From positions 62,001-126,000 of the forward strand of contig NZ_JBEDYP020000010.1 in assembly GCF_040117685.2 (NCBI RefSeq): DNA of 64,000 bases, given 5' to 3'. The position numbers and the translations under genes were made by a program. This document shows, in pieces, positions 42,930 through 52,826 of this stretch. Positions within the stretch are counted from its first letter, which is position 1. The number at the start of each line of letters is the position of its first letter. Source of the DNA: Gracilimonas sp040117685 (GTDB taxonomy: Bacteria; Bacteroidota; Rhodothermia; Balneolales; Balneolaceae). The notes beneath the pieces were generated by a model. That model made no database searches and was not told the origin of the DNA. It saw only the letters and a program-made list of their open reading frames with translations.

Positions 42930-45701
42930 TTATATGGAATTGAGGTAGCTGTGCAAATCCTCGTCTGTTTCGATATTGAGCTTCTTCCTTAATCTCGACC
43001 GGCTGATATAAACACTGGATGGTTTAATATTCAGCATATTGGAAATTTCCTTGCTGTTAAAACCAATTTTGATGTATGCACAAAGGCGCAAATCGTAGCG
43101 AGTCAGATCCGGGAATTCATCCCTTAATGTGTCAAAAAATTCCTGGTGTAGCTCATCAATCTGTATTTCGAAGGTGTTGTCTTCCGGCTCAATATGAGAG
43201 TCAATTATCCGAAGAATCTCTGAACTACGGACTTTAACTGATTCCGGGTTATTGCCAATTTGCTCAAATTTGCTTTTCAGCTTTTGCAGGATTCTGTTCT
43301 TCTCATCATTCTCCTTGGCTTTGGTAGCCAGCTCAATGGTTTTTGATTTCAGCTGTGCCTTAAGCTGTTCAAACTCTGCACGGGATTTCTGTTGCTCGGC
43401 AAGCTTCAGCGTCTTTTTGTGTTTCTCCTGCTGTTGCTGCAGCGACTTTCGCTGATTTATCAGCATATCTTTCTTCTGTTTTCCCAGAGAAACTTCCTGC
43501 CAGCGGTATAAACCATACATCATCAAAATTGTGGCTAACACATAGAATGAATACGCATACCAGCTTAAATACCAGGGTGAAGCTATACTGAAATTCAAAC
43601 TATTGGGCTGAGAGATGATACCATTAACTCTTGCGCGTGCGGTAAATGTATGCTCATCATATGATAAACCCACGAGATCAAAATCTGATTCTTTTATCCA
43701 GCTACTCCATTGGCCTGTATCTTGTTCCCGGTATTGATAATAAGCTCCGTCCACATTCGGTACTATTCCCCGTATTCTGATGTTATTGAAGCGATGAGGA
43801 AGTTCAGCACCGGGGTATGCTCTCATCTTATTCTCATTATTGTATGCCACCGCCTCCCTGAAAATCAGCTGAAAATTCAGGCTATCTTCATTCCCATTGT
43901 TGTCCAGTTTTTTGAAAGCAAAGCCATTATAAACCGGGTAGAATTCGTATTGTTCATTTAGTTGTTCGGGATTAGTATTACCAAGTAATAAGTCATCAAT
44001 TTCCTCTGTTTCCCCATCCAGTCTCTGTTCTGAGAAGTCATTCTGAATTGAATTGTAATCATACCGGTGAGTCTCGGTTAACACCACAATGTTATCACCG
44101 GATTTTCTTAATACATGCTCCTCCCCTTTAAATTCTTCTGATAGAAAAATCTCTCGTTCGATTGGATATAAGTTTTCGTTCAGTGTTGCCTTAATCACTC
44201 CATAGTTTGGGATATTAACCCAAATTGTTTGCCCCTTTCCTTTAATCACCCGATTACAGGATCCGAGAATAAGCTCCATCTTCTCACGAAAGCTCCATTC
44301 ATTACCAGTTTTCTCATAAACTGAAATGCCATTGTATGTACCTGCAAGCAATACATCACCAAAGGGCTGCAGCGTCCATATCCCCTTTTGTTCACCTATC
44401 TTTCGGGCGTTATTACCTTCAACCGAAAAGAGCCCCTGATCGTGACTCATCAATATCTGATCATCGATGGTTTGCAGCGACCAAACTTGCCCTTCTGTAC
44501 CTTTTATTAAACTGAATTGTCCCAGGTCTCCGGTATTATTGAGTGATTGCCAATTGGTTGTATACAGTCCCTGATTGGTGCCTAAATAGAATGTGTCTCC
44601 GGTGACTTCAGCCGTATATCCTGTTCCAAAATTGCCTTCATAATCATAGAAGAAGGTGTACTCATTTCCTAAGTCAAGAAACGAAACACCATAATCCATA
44701 GACAGCCACAGCTTGCCATTAGGTTGGTGGTGCAAACTCAACACCGTGTTGTTTTGCAACCCTTTATTTTTGTTGATGTGATGAATCAGGTTTCCCTGAA
44801 TATCACTGATATATAAACCCTGAGATATGGTTCCAAAAGCAAGCCTTATGCTATCGATCTTCTCAAAACTGAATACACTGCCTTTCTTCAACTCATCCGA
44901 TAATTCGTTACCAACCGGACTGATGGAACCTGATGTATATTGCCACAACCCTGAATTCCGTGATACCAGAACTAGCCCTTCGTTATTTTCATACACCCCG
45001 GTGATATCATTTGGTGATCGCTCTGCAGTTGTTGTAAGCTTTTGGGGAGATAAGTCACTCAATTCGAACAAGCCTTCTTCATCAACAAATAAGAACCTGT
45101 CTCCTACTACAAAGCTCTTACTTATGGATCCCGGAGCTGAAATCTTTGTGAGATTTTCATCTTTATAGATGTAAATATTGCTCGCCGAAACAAACAGGAT
45201 GTTGTCATTGAGATGGTGAACATTCCAAAACTCTTCATTTATTTCATTCAAATCCTCTTTAAACGGATATAAAGAAGTATATTCAAACTCATTGTATTTA
45301 TTTCTTTCCCACACGCCGAAGTCCAAATCGGAACCGGTGTAGATCAATGAGTCATTCTTTACCAATATCGATCTTATAATACCCTGACTACCCTTGTAAT
45401 CGCTCCAGACCTCTCCATCAAACTCTAACATAGCTTTATCGGCAGCCATGTAAATAATACCATTTGGTGCACTGTCAATAGCCCAGACTTTTCCTTTATG
45501 ATTATAGTCGGAGGGAGTAAAATTCTTTAGATAGGGAACCCCTTTCACCGCTTCTTGCTGTGCTACGCAAATAGATGCACATAGCAGATGAAGTGATAAA
45601 TATGTAATTAACTTTTTCAAGAAACGAGCGTGCTTATTATACCTGATCCTACTCAACAATTGGTACATTATACCTATATAACCTTTTCCACTGAAAATCA
45701 T
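42930..45701 (-). CDS. Membrane-spanning one-component regulator: beta-propeller sensor, Y_Y_Y domain, TM, coiled coil, LuxR-type HTH
   Basis: A 923-residue protein from ATG 45701 (ATG at residue 12 also possible). An N-terminal signal (LITYLSLHLLCASICVAQQ) leads to a periplasmic part of about 600 residues with repeated propeller-like blades (GKVWAIDSAPNGIIYMAAD, GKLWLSMDYGVSFLD, GQTIWVNIPNYGVI) and a Y_Y_Y-type domain (about 650-705, YYQYREQDTGQWSSW). One TM helix is near 711-732, a long coiled coil near 738-815, and a C-terminal helix-turn-helix at about 860-920 (GFNSKEISNMLNIKPSSVY). There is no kinase or receiver domain, so it should link sugar binding in the periplasm directly to DNA binding. 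It lies at the end of the beta-glucan locus and is its likely activator. Confidence 0.88.
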   Translation of the reverse strand: MIFSGKGYIGIMYQLLSRIRYNKHARFLKKLITYLSLHLLCASICVAQQEAVKGVPYLKNFTPSDYNHKGKVWAIDSAPNGIIYMAADKAMLEFDGEVWSDYKGSQGIIRSILVKNDSLIYTGSDLDFGVWERNKYNEFEYTSLYPFKEDLNEINEEFWNVHHLNDNILFVSASNIYIYKDENLTKISAPGSISKSFVVGDRFLFVDEEGLFELSDLSPQKLTTTAERSPNDITGVYENNEGLVLVSRNSGLWQYTSGSISPVGNELSDELKKGSVFSFEKIDSIRLAFGTISQGLYISDIQGNLIHHINKNKGLQNNTVLSLHHQPNGKLWLSMDYGVSFLDLGNEYTFFYDYEGNFGTGYTAEVTGDTFYLGTNQGLYTTNWQSLNNTGDLGQFSLIKGTEGQVWSLQTIDDQILMSHDQGLFSVEGNNARKIGEQKGIWTLQPFGDVLLAGTYNGISVYEKTGNEWSFREKMELILGSCNRVIKGKGQTIWVNIPNYGVIKATLNENLYPIEREIFLSEEFKGEEHVLRKSGDNIVVLTETHRYDYNSIQNDFSEQRLDGETEEIDDLLLGNTNPEQLNEQYEFYPVYNGFAFKKLDNNGNEDSLNFQLIFREAVAYNNENKMRAYPGAELPHRFNNIRIRGIVPNVDGAYYQYREQDTGQWSSWIKESDFDLVGLSYDEHTFTARARVNGIISQPNSLNFSIASPWYLSWYAYSFYVLATILMMYGLYRWQEVSLGKQKKDMLINQRKSLQQQQEKHKKTLKLAEQQKSRAEFEQLKAQLKSKTIELATKAKENDEKNRILQKLKSKFEQIGNNPESVKVRSSEILRIIDSHIEPEDNTFEIQIDELHQEFFDTLRDEFPDLTRYDLRLCAYIKIGFNSKEISNMLNIKPSSVYISRSRLRKKLNIETDEDLHSYLNSI

Positions 45702-45738
45702 TCTAACTAATTAGACTAATTCGGTGTTTTTTAAACAT

Positions 45739-45772
45739 AAAAAAACCGACTCATAAAGAGCCGGTTTTTTTT
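45739..45772 (-). terminator. Bidirectional-looking terminator after the T9SS glycan-binding gene
   Basis: AACCGACTC/GAGCCGGTT (one G-U) with 5-nt loop, flanked by A7 on one side and T8 on the other. It closes the beta-glucan operon after the stop at 45793 and separates it from the regulator gene, which therefore needs its own promoter. Confidence 0.85.
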
Positions 45773-45792
45773 GAATCTATTCGAGAGGTTGA

Positions 45793-47850
45793 TTACTTGA
45801 TCAACATCATTTTTTTGGTAGCCGAAAAATTACCGGCAGAAATACGATAAATGTACATTCCGCTGGAGAGATTACTGGCATCAAAAGTCAGCGTATAGCT
45901 GCCTGCTGCCTGTCGCCCTTGAGTAAATGTGGCTACTTCTCTTCCCGTAATATCATACACCGTTAGTGATACGTTTGCAGCGCTTGGTATCTGATAAGAA
46001 ATATTAGTAGTCGGGTTAAACGGGTTGGGATAGTTCTGATCTAATGAAAAGCTGGATGGGATAGCCTCGTTTTCATTTGATGTAAGAGTACCGCGTGTAA
46101 GCATTAAATCGAAGGAGCTTTCAGCAAATCTAACGCTGTCTCCCGCCATGGCTGTTACAGTCCAAATGAGGTCAATTGAACTTTCTGCACCCACATTGAG
46201 GCTGGCTAAAGCATCATCCAGTGCCTGATAGGTCAATGTAAGCGTGGTATCGGATCCGTTATTGTCAGACGGGATACTCAATAGTGGATCAGAGAAGTCA
46301 CCTTCAGGAACATCAGCATGCCAGGTGTACATAACGTCTGTATTAGAGGCAGCTTTGCTCCACGATATCTCTACTTCCGTGGACTGTTCACCTTCAAGGT
46401 TAAGATCGGTACCGTCCGGAGGAGATAACAGAGAAAATGCTTCAATTGCAGGCTCTACGTACACTTCCAGAGATACGTTATCAAGTACAACAATACCAAC
46501 ATCCGCTCCCATATCAAATAAAACACGGCTAGACGGACCACCAAAGGTATTACCGGTTCCATCATCAATGGCAGAGAGAATCACTTTATAAAGTTGGGTG
46601 CTATCTACCAGGGTAACAGACTGTGTAGCTGCATAGAACGGGCCTTCACTCTGACCTATTCCAACAATCATATCGCGTGTGTTACCTGATGAGGTTGAAG
46701 CCTCAAAAGACAGTACGTAGGTCTCGCCGGCAGTAAGGTCCACAAGTTGACTGAGGTTTACATCAAAGGCATTTCCGGCTGTAGCCACATCAGCAAAGTT
46801 ATAGCTGTTTCCACCCTCTGTGCGGATGTCCAGAGCATTACCGTACCATGAACCATCATCACCTGCTTCAAAGTCACCATTGGTAAGCAGATTTCCTTTA
46901 GGAGGCTCGGTTCCTCCGCCACAGGTTTGGTCAAAAGCTACTGTGGTATTTTCGGTTCCCAGCTGCCAGTTTCCTGCAAATGAGTCTTTACTCCAAAGCA
47001 GGTTCAAGTCAACTTCAGCCGGTGGTGCGCCTCCATTCCAGGTTAATGTCATTGTAAGCGTTCCGTCTTCAAGAGTATCTACAGCGGATGGTGTCGGGCT
47101 TCCTGTGATTGGACCACCAAATGCGTTGGCAATCAGCACATCCAAGCTGTCATCATTTGCAGACTTCATGCTGATTCTCATAGATTGAGCATCTTCATTC
47201 TCAATGGTAAGAATGGCTTCGCTTGCTGTTTCAGCAGTAATACCGTTATTGAAAACGGGCTCGGCACAGAATGCAACTGTATTACCGGTTTGAGTGGTAT
47301 CCTCCATCTCTTCAGAGAATGTCAGATTATCAAAGTAAATGGTTGCATCTTCTGATCGGTCTCCGAAATCCGGGAAGATGGTGATTCCATTGTATTGTTC
47401 ACCTCCGGGAGGATTGGCATAGTCGGAGAAATCAAAAGTCAGTTCTTCCCACTCTCCGGTAACGGTATTGGCAACTTTGATATCTCCCGGCGAAAAACCA
47501 GAAGCCGTTTCAAGTTTAATACCTACATCACTGATCTTAGATTTCCAGACCATTAGCGAGATAGTTCGGTTTGTAGAGTCCAGTGTAAATTGACCGATGT
47601 CTCCAGAAGTAGCTCCTGCAAAACTAGCTCCGGCTGCTCTGGCGGTAAAAGAGGCTACCGAATCAGACGTATTGGCTCCTGATTTATCAGGGTTCTCGAT
47701 TACATCTACAGCCGGGTTGTCTACGTTTTCAAAAACGGTCCACTCCCAGTCTACTCCAATGCCATTTGCTTCAAAATCAACCGGGTTGTTTTGAGCAAAT
47801 GCAAACGATGTAACCGCAAGCATCATTAGTGTTAATAGTGTTTTCTTCAT
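45793..47850 (-). CDS. T9SS-sorted multi-domain glycan-binding protein (SusE-like domain)
   Basis: A 685-residue secreted protein (signal ending TSFAFAQ). Visible modules are an N-terminal jelly-roll carbohydrate-binding-like domain (about 20-180, TISLMVWKSKISDVGIKLE, ATIYFDNLTF), a second beta domain near 190-310, a CBM4/CBM9-like jelly roll (about 320-465, NLLTNGDFEAGDDGSWYG, IVVLDNVSLEV), a SusE-like Ig domain (about 470-590, FSLLSPPDGTDLNL, VEISWSKAASNTDVMYTW) and the T9SS sorting domain (QNYPNPFNPTT, KKMMLIK). It has no catalytic motif and should bind laminarin at the cell surface. It is the last gene of the beta-glucan operon before a terminator. Confidence 0.87.
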   Translation of the reverse strand: MKKTLLTLMMLAVTSFAFAQNNPVDFEANGIGVDWEWTVFENVDNPAVDVIENPDKSGANTSDSVASFTARAAGASFAGATSGDIGQFTLDSTNRTISLMVWKSKISDVGIKLETASGFSPGDIKVANTVTGEWEELTFDFSDYANPPGGEQYNGITIFPDFGDRSEDATIYFDNLTFSEEMEDTTQTGNTVAFCAEPVFNNGITAETASEAILTIENEDAQSMRISMKSANDDSLDVLIANAFGGPITGSPTPSAVDTLEDGTLTMTLTWNGGAPPAEVDLNLLWSKDSFAGNWQLGTENTTVAFDQTCGGGTEPPKGNLLTNGDFEAGDDGSWYGNALDIRTEGGNSYNFADVATAGNAFDVNLSQLVDLTAGETYVLSFEASTSSGNTRDMIVGIGQSEGPFYAATQSVTLVDSTQLYKVILSAIDDGTGNTFGGPSSRVLFDMGADVGIVVLDNVSLEVYVEPAIEAFSLLSPPDGTDLNLEGEQSTEVEISWSKAASNTDVMYTWHADVPEGDFSDPLLSIPSDNNGSDTTLTLTYQALDDALASLNVGAESSIDLIWTVTAMAGDSVRFAESSFDLMLTRGTLTSNENEAIPSSFSLDQNYPNPFNPTTNISYQIPSAANVSLTVYDITGREVATFTQGRQAAGSYTLTFDASNLSSGMYIYRISAGNFSATKKMMLIK

Positions 47851-47944
47851 AGTTCTGGTAATTAATTGTTTATGATTAGTATCGTTTCTTCTATGTTCTG
47901 TTTTTAGTGAGTTTATGGTTGTTAATTATGATTATGCGTTGATG

Positions 47945-48889
47945 TTAAACATCAATTTCCTTTGGAATGATGTGCTGAACAGCCGATTTTGGCGTTCTGT
48001 CTATATTGAATAATCCCCAGTGTTTTTCGGGTTCTAAAGGCTCCGGAGAGCCTTTCCAGTCTTCGTCAAAAGCTTCAAAAAAGAAGGTCATTATGCTTTC
48101 CTCTGTAGTCCATTCGGTAAGCTGATCGAAATAAACTTTTTGATGGGCTTCACTTACATGGTTAGCAGAAATACCACTTCCGTTCGACTGCGTAGCCCAG
48201 CCAGCCTCAGTTATAATCACAGGCGTATCCGGATATTTTTGAGCTACGGAGTAATAATTGTCTTTGGTGTACCCAATCCCTTCGTTTATATGCTTGTATT
48301 CCCAAACCGGGTAGGTATGGATGGAAATGAAGTCGACCGCGTTGGCCAGCTTTTCCAGTTTAAAAAGCCAAGGAACATAGTTTTCACAAAATGTAACCGG
48401 TTGAGAGGCTTGTTCTTTCACCATATTTACATAGCCGAGAACCTTGTCCTCATGTACATAGTGATCGGTCCAGTCTACACAAGATTCGTTTCCGACAGAT
48501 AATGCAAAAATGATATCCGGGTAATCATTACCGAACTCAATCAAACTGTTAATAAGCTTTTGATTGTTTTCAGCATTCAGCTCCAGCTCAGATTCAGAAT
48601 AAACACCGCCGCCCCAGGGGCAGTTAAAATTATTCATTTCAGCCTCGATAAAGGCTCCAAGCATTACTTTAAAATCCATGCTTTCATTCCGAATAACTTC
48701 AAGAACTGTTTTAGCATGCTCATCACAGTTATAGAGGCGCAGATAATCCCAGTAATTGTTAAGAAGCAGTAAATCTTCTTTTACTTCTTCATAACTCGGA
48801 AACGTATGTTCCGGGTGCTGTCCCTTTCTGAATCCTGAATAACAGATTGCCTGACCGGGTGATATGTCTAATTCTTTAAAACTGTTCAT
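47945..48889 (-). CDS. GH17-like beta-1,3-glucanase, cytosolic
   Basis: A 314-residue clan GH-A barrel of GH17 type without a signal peptide (starts MNSFKELDIS). Acid/base Glu135 in SVGNES and nucleophile Glu228 in IITEAGW are in the expected places, with FISIHTYPVW before the nucleophile and FFFEAFDEDWKG after it. GH17 enzymes hydrolyse or transfer beta-1,3-glucans. Being cytosolic, it should act on short laminari-oligosaccharides brought in by the symporter. It follows its paralogue by 1 bp and shares only moderate similarity with it. Confidence 0.88.
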   Translation of the reverse strand: MNSFKELDISPGQAICYSGFRKGQHPEHTFPSYEEVKEDLLLLNNYWDYLRLYNCDEHAKTVLEVIRNESMDFKVMLGAFIEAEMNNFNCPWGGGVYSESELELNAENNQKLINSLIEFGNDYPDIIFALSVGNESCVDWTDHYVHEDKVLGYVNMVKEQASQPVTFCENYVPWLFKLEKLANAVDFISIHTYPVWEYKHINEGIGYTKDNYYSVAQKYPDTPVIITEAGWATQSNGSGISANHVSEAHQKVYFDQLTEWTTEESIMTFFFEAFDEDWKGSPEPLEPEKHWGLFNIDRTPKSAVQHIIPKEIDV

Positions 48890-48890
48890 C

Positions 48891-49799
48891 CTAATATTTA
48901 AGTTTTCCGTCTTTGTCCCATATTCCCCAGCAGGCTCCTACTTCCCCCTCAGCTCTCACTTTCCAGGATTCGTCAAATGAGGAGAAGTAAAAGCTTTCAA
49001 TGCCCTCGTCCTGTGTCCACAGATTAGCGTTTATGAAATACTTCATGGCATTAATTTTGGATGGATTAGCTCCTCCCAACGATTCTCCCTTACTTGGCCA
49101 GCCGGTTTCAGAGATAATTACCTCTTTACCGTTTGCGATCTCTTTTACCTGGTGGTACATCTGTCGCATGTGCTGCAGAGAATCTTTATAACTGGTGCCT
49201 TCCCAGAATGGATAGCAGTTGCAGAGTATAACATCACATAAAGCCGTTAGCTGTGGCCGCTGCACGAACTCGTAATATGCGTCTACGTAACCGACCGGAA
49301 TGTCATTAGGTATTCGCTGCTTTACTTCTTTGATGTATCCGAGTAATTCTGACTCTTCAAGGTCTTCCCTGTAAAGTACTTCATTACCAACGGCTGCAAT
49401 GTCAACTAACCCATCCTCAGTCAGTCTGATCAGATTGTCGATTTCCTGCTCGTTCTTCTCTTTATCATCACCAAGCCATGCTCCTACAAGAGTTTGAATA
49501 CCCAGATCAGTCGCAACTTTTGGAATGTGCTCATTACCTTCGATACATGAGAATGAGCGAACCCAGTCGGTATGGGGTGCTATGACTTCCATTCTTCGCC
49601 GCACCTGCTCTTCGGAAATACGATCACCCGGTTTTTGGCCTTCCTCATATAAACTAAAGCACAAACCATGAATACCACTGTCCAGCACCTCCCGAAACAG
49701 ACTGTCAATCTCGTCTGCCGGCATTTCGTCCAGATAGCTTAGCTTTGGTATCAGGTTTGATTTTTTGTAACTCAGAAATTGTTCTTTTCTAAACGACAT
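48891..49799 (-). CDS. GH17 beta-1,3-glucanase/glucanosyltransferase, cytosolic
   Basis: A 302-residue GH17 enzyme, no signal peptide. Acid/base Glu140 in AAVGNEVLYR and nucleophile Glu231 in VIISETGWPSKG follow the family consensus very closely, with CNCYPFWEG and SFYFSSFDESWK around the site. It probably splits or rearranges beta-1,3-gluco-oligosaccharides in the cytosol next to the phosphorylase. The N-terminal 25 residues (FRKEQFLSYKKSNL) are polar and not a leader. It lies between the symporter and a second GH17 gene in one operon. Confidence 0.9.
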   Translation of the reverse strand: MSFRKEQFLSYKKSNLIPKLSYLDEMPADEIDSLFREVLDSGIHGLCFSLYEEGQKPGDRISEEQVRRRMEVIAPHTDWVRSFSCIEGNEHIPKVATDLGIQTLVGAWLGDDKEKNEQEIDNLIRLTEDGLVDIAAVGNEVLYREDLEESELLGYIKEVKQRIPNDIPVGYVDAYYEFVQRPQLTALCDVILCNCYPFWEGTSYKDSLQHMRQMYHQVKEIANGKEVIISETGWPSKGESLGGANPSKINAMKYFINANLWTQDEGIESFYFSSFDESWKVRAEGEVGACWGIWDKDGKLKY

Positions 49800-49846
49800 T
49801 TTTCTTATTCGATATAATTATTCTTATTAATGCTTATCTGAACAGA

Positions 49847-51277
49847 TCATAGCTCTCCGCGCCTGTCCACTAATGTCTGTTGAATTTCTTTGGCCCTTTC
49901 TTCCGTTAAACTGTAACTGTACATCACCCATATGGCCATAGCAGCCGTAATTGCGGGTATTGCTATATCAGCTATCCTCAGGTTTGTCATGGTTTCAGCC
50001 GTTTGTGTGGCCGCATTTTGATCAAAACCAACCAATTCCAGTACCAGGCCTCCAAGTACAAGCGCCAATGCCTGCCCAAGCTTCACCATCCACCAGTAAA
50101 TAGCCCCGAAGGTGCCTTCTTTCCTGGGCATGCCATTCTTAAGCTCATCCAGATCGCACACATCTGCCGTCATACTCATCATCAGTGTAAATAAGCCGCC
50201 AAGTCCGAAAGCCATAAATGGAATGGGCATGAATAGCAGCCATGGATTTTCGGGGCTGAATCCCCACCATTTCAGTATATATCCAACAATGGAAAGAGCC
50301 GTTGATATGATGAAGGCTTTCCGTTTACCGAAGGTATCCGATAGCCAGGAGACGATTGGAATCACCAGAAAAGCAGTAGCTACAGCGGTAATGGTTGAGA
50401 ACCAGGCCGGCCAGTTACCAGCAGCTCCGTAGTCCCCGTTAAACATGTAAAAAACGATGATAAAGTAACTGAAGGAGGCTACGAGTTGAAAGCCATTAAA
50501 CACTAGGAAAGTAGCCGCACAGAGTTTCATGAACGGCTTGTTCTTAGATACAAGTACTATACCATGGAACAGCTCTTTTAAGTTCTCAAATGATTTTTTA
50601 AAGGTGATTTCCTTCCGGTTCTCCATTTCAGCATCATCAAAGCCTTCACAAAATATAGCGGGCAAAAGCCCAAGGGCGATGCAAATCCCTCCTACTATCA
50701 CGGATAACTGCCGAACCCCTGTAGCCTGATCTGCAAATAAATCCGGATTCGCGATAAGTACCCAAAACCACGGTACAATCATCCAGGCGATTTGTCCAAC
50801 AGTCTGTGAGAATGCCATAAGATGAGTTCGCTCGTTGTAATCGGTCGTCATCTCGTAACCCAATCCGATCAGCGGCGTCGCAAACATCGTGTTACCCACC
50901 AGAAAAACCATCGACATAATCAAAAAATACCAGAAGTTGTATGCCTGGGAATTTGTCTCATCCATTTGCCAAAGCAGAATGAAAAAGAGCCCGCTTAGGA
51001 TAGCACCTACAAAAATGTACGGCCGGCGGCGACCCCATCTGGATTTAGTATTGTCAGAAATGAATCCCATAATTGGGTCCGTCAGAGCATCAAAAATGCG
51101 CGGTAAACCGCCAAGCAAGCCAGCCAGGAATGGGTTCATCCCAAAAGCGGTAAGCAAAAAGAACATAAAGACCCCTAAAGCCCCGGGTAGTAAATTAAGT
51201 ACCAGGTGACCTGCCCCAAACGAAGCCTTTTGCAGTAAAGGTACTTTATCTCTATTTGCTGTTTGATGTGCTGACAT
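49847..51277 (-). CDS. GPH-family sugar:cation symporter (MelB-like)
   Basis: A 476-residue permease with 12 membrane segments. The glycoside-pentoside-hexuronide hallmarks are KASFGAGHLVLNLLPG in helix 1, RIFDALTDPIMGFISD in helix 2 and KSRWGRRRPYIFVGA in the following loop, including the Asp residues that bind the cation in MelB. It should import laminaribiose or longer beta-gluco-oligosaccharides across the inner membrane. Neighbours are two cytosolic GH17 genes downstream and a GH30 lipoprotein gene upstream, so it is the inner-membrane step of the beta-glucan route. Confidence 0.92.
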   Translation of the reverse strand: MSAHQTANRDKVPLLQKASFGAGHLVLNLLPGALGVFMFFLLTAFGMNPFLAGLLGGLPRIFDALTDPIMGFISDNTKSRWGRRRPYIFVGAILSGLFFILLWQMDETNSQAYNFWYFLIMSMVFLVGNTMFATPLIGLGYEMTTDYNERTHLMAFSQTVGQIAWMIVPWFWVLIANPDLFADQATGVRQLSVIVGGICIALGLLPAIFCEGFDDAEMENRKEITFKKSFENLKELFHGIVLVSKNKPFMKLCAATFLVFNGFQLVASFSYFIIVFYMFNGDYGAAGNWPAWFSTITAVATAFLVIPIVSWLSDTFGKRKAFIISTALSIVGYILKWWGFSPENPWLLFMPIPFMAFGLGGLFTLMMSMTADVCDLDELKNGMPRKEGTFGAIYWWMVKLGQALALVLGGLVLELVGFDQNAATQTAETMTNLRIADIAIPAITAAMAIWVMYSYSLTEERAKEIQQTLVDRRGEL

Positions 51278-51311
51278 TCGCTTCCTCAGTTATTCCGTGA
51301 TTCCTTTCTTC

Positions 51312-52820
51312 TCAGTTTTGCTTGATTAGAATAGTTTGTATAGCCTGCCCTGGTATTTCTATTACTGATGAAGCACCATTCAGGCCAAGCTGTATTACTT
51401 TGTCAGTATTAGCCTGATTAAGAGCTACCACCGCTATACTTCCGTCAGGGTTTTCGGCAGCCGTAAGCATTAAGCCATCAGTATTGGTTTGATCTGATAG
51501 ATTGTGCTTAATTCTTTTTGCACCGGGGCGGATATATTTACTGAAATGCGCCATGGTGTAATAAAGCGGGGTGTAATACACTTCATCGGCCTCCGGATCT
51601 ACAATCACAGGGGCTGTACACCAGTTCTCAGCCCAATTTGGTCCACCCTGTCGGTCAAGAACCATATTCCAGTCGATCCAGCCGTCCACCCAATTGTTTA
51701 AAGTCCCGATAATATCTCTGGCATACCTGTAAACAGGCACATATTTGGGATGAAGATGCTTTCTGTCTTCCGGAGCCCAATCCCAGCCCCAGTCCGTCGC
51801 TTCTTTCGACCAGTACCAGTCATCGTCTTTCCATGCCGGAATCTCCGCATCTACGGTAGCTTCGGTTTGGATCAGATACTTGCCGGGGGCTTTTCGGTGA
51901 GCGTACTGCAACTCTTTGGCAAAAATCTTGTATGTGCTGGCGTACCAGTGCACGGCCGTTCCGTCATAATATTTGGCCGTCTCTTCATCATCGTACATGG
52001 CGTCCACCCATTCAATCAATTCTTCATGACGGTTTTGGTCGTACCCAAGAATGTTGATTTCAGAATAGCCATCTTTTTCCAGCTGTGGCCCTAAATGCCC
52101 CTTCACAAATTCATTCATTTCTTCGGGTGTGAAGTGCATACTGTCCCAGTTGCTATCGTTACCCAAAGGTTCATTTTCTACGGTTATCCCCCATACATCT
52201 ATCCCTTCTTTTTTGTAAGCAGTCAGGTACTTTGAGAAGAATAATGCCCAGGTGTCGTAATACTCAGGAAGTAACTTTCCACCCTTCCAGTCGTTGTTGT
52301 CTTTCATCCAGGGCGGAGCCGTCCATGGAGAGGAAATAATCTTGAAGCCATCCCGGGATACAGCCATCGCATCTTTGATCATCGGGATCAGATCATCCCG
52401 GTCTTCTTCTATGGAGAAGTTTTCAAGGGTACGATCGCCCGGAACAGGCGCATATGAGTAATTACCCAGCGAAAAGTCACTGGAATTCATATGCGTTCGA
52501 GTGAGTGAGTAACGTGCTCCGGAATCCCCGAAATAGGCTTCAAGAATTTCATTCCTGTTTTCGTCGCTAAGTTCATTAAGCAGATAAGCACTCGCCTCAG
52601 TAAATGAACCTCCAAATCCGGTAATTTCCTGATAGGTTTCATCAGGATTTAAGATCACATTGATAGAAGCTTCCTGGTCTGTGCTTCTTTCAACCAGTGA
52701 TAGTTTCTCACCATTGCGGGAGGTTTCATATATCTCTGTTTCTAGCGTAGTATTGTTTGTGCAAGCAGCCATGAGAGTTGCCAAGAATAGAATTGAGATG
52801 TTACGTGCCTGAGTAATCAT
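51312..52820 (-). CDS. GH30 beta-glucosidase/beta-1,6-glucanase lipoprotein
   Basis: A 502-residue lipoprotein (lipobox LMAAC, Cys20). The GH30 features are EITGFGGSFTEASAYLLNEL near 65-84, acid/base Glu217 in TVENEPLG, nucleophile Glu320 in YLIQTEAT and the C-terminal beta domain ending GQAIQTILIKQN. GH30 members of this type cut beta-1,6-glucan links or release glucose, which would remove the side branches of laminarin. It faces the periplasm or outside. It starts 6 bp after the stop of the GH17 lipoprotein gene. Confidence 0.93.
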   Translation of the reverse strand: MITQARNISILFLATLMAACTNNTTLETEIYETSRNGEKLSLVERSTDQEASINVILNPDETYQEITGFGGSFTEASAYLLNELSDENRNEILEAYFGDSGARYSLTRTHMNSSDFSLGNYSYAPVPGDRTLENFSIEEDRDDLIPMIKDAMAVSRDGFKIISSPWTAPPWMKDNNDWKGGKLLPEYYDTWALFFSKYLTAYKKEGIDVWGITVENEPLGNDSNWDSMHFTPEEMNEFVKGHLGPQLEKDGYSEINILGYDQNRHEELIEWVDAMYDDEETAKYYDGTAVHWYASTYKIFAKELQYAHRKAPGKYLIQTEATVDAEIPAWKDDDWYWSKEATDWGWDWAPEDRKHLHPKYVPVYRYARDIIGTLNNWVDGWIDWNMVLDRQGGPNWAENWCTAPVIVDPEADEVYYTPLYYTMAHFSKYIRPGAKRIKHNLSDQTNTDGLMLTAAENPDGSIAVVALNQANTDKVIQLGLNGASSVIEIPGQAIQTILIKQN

Positions 52821-52826
52821 ATCGAG

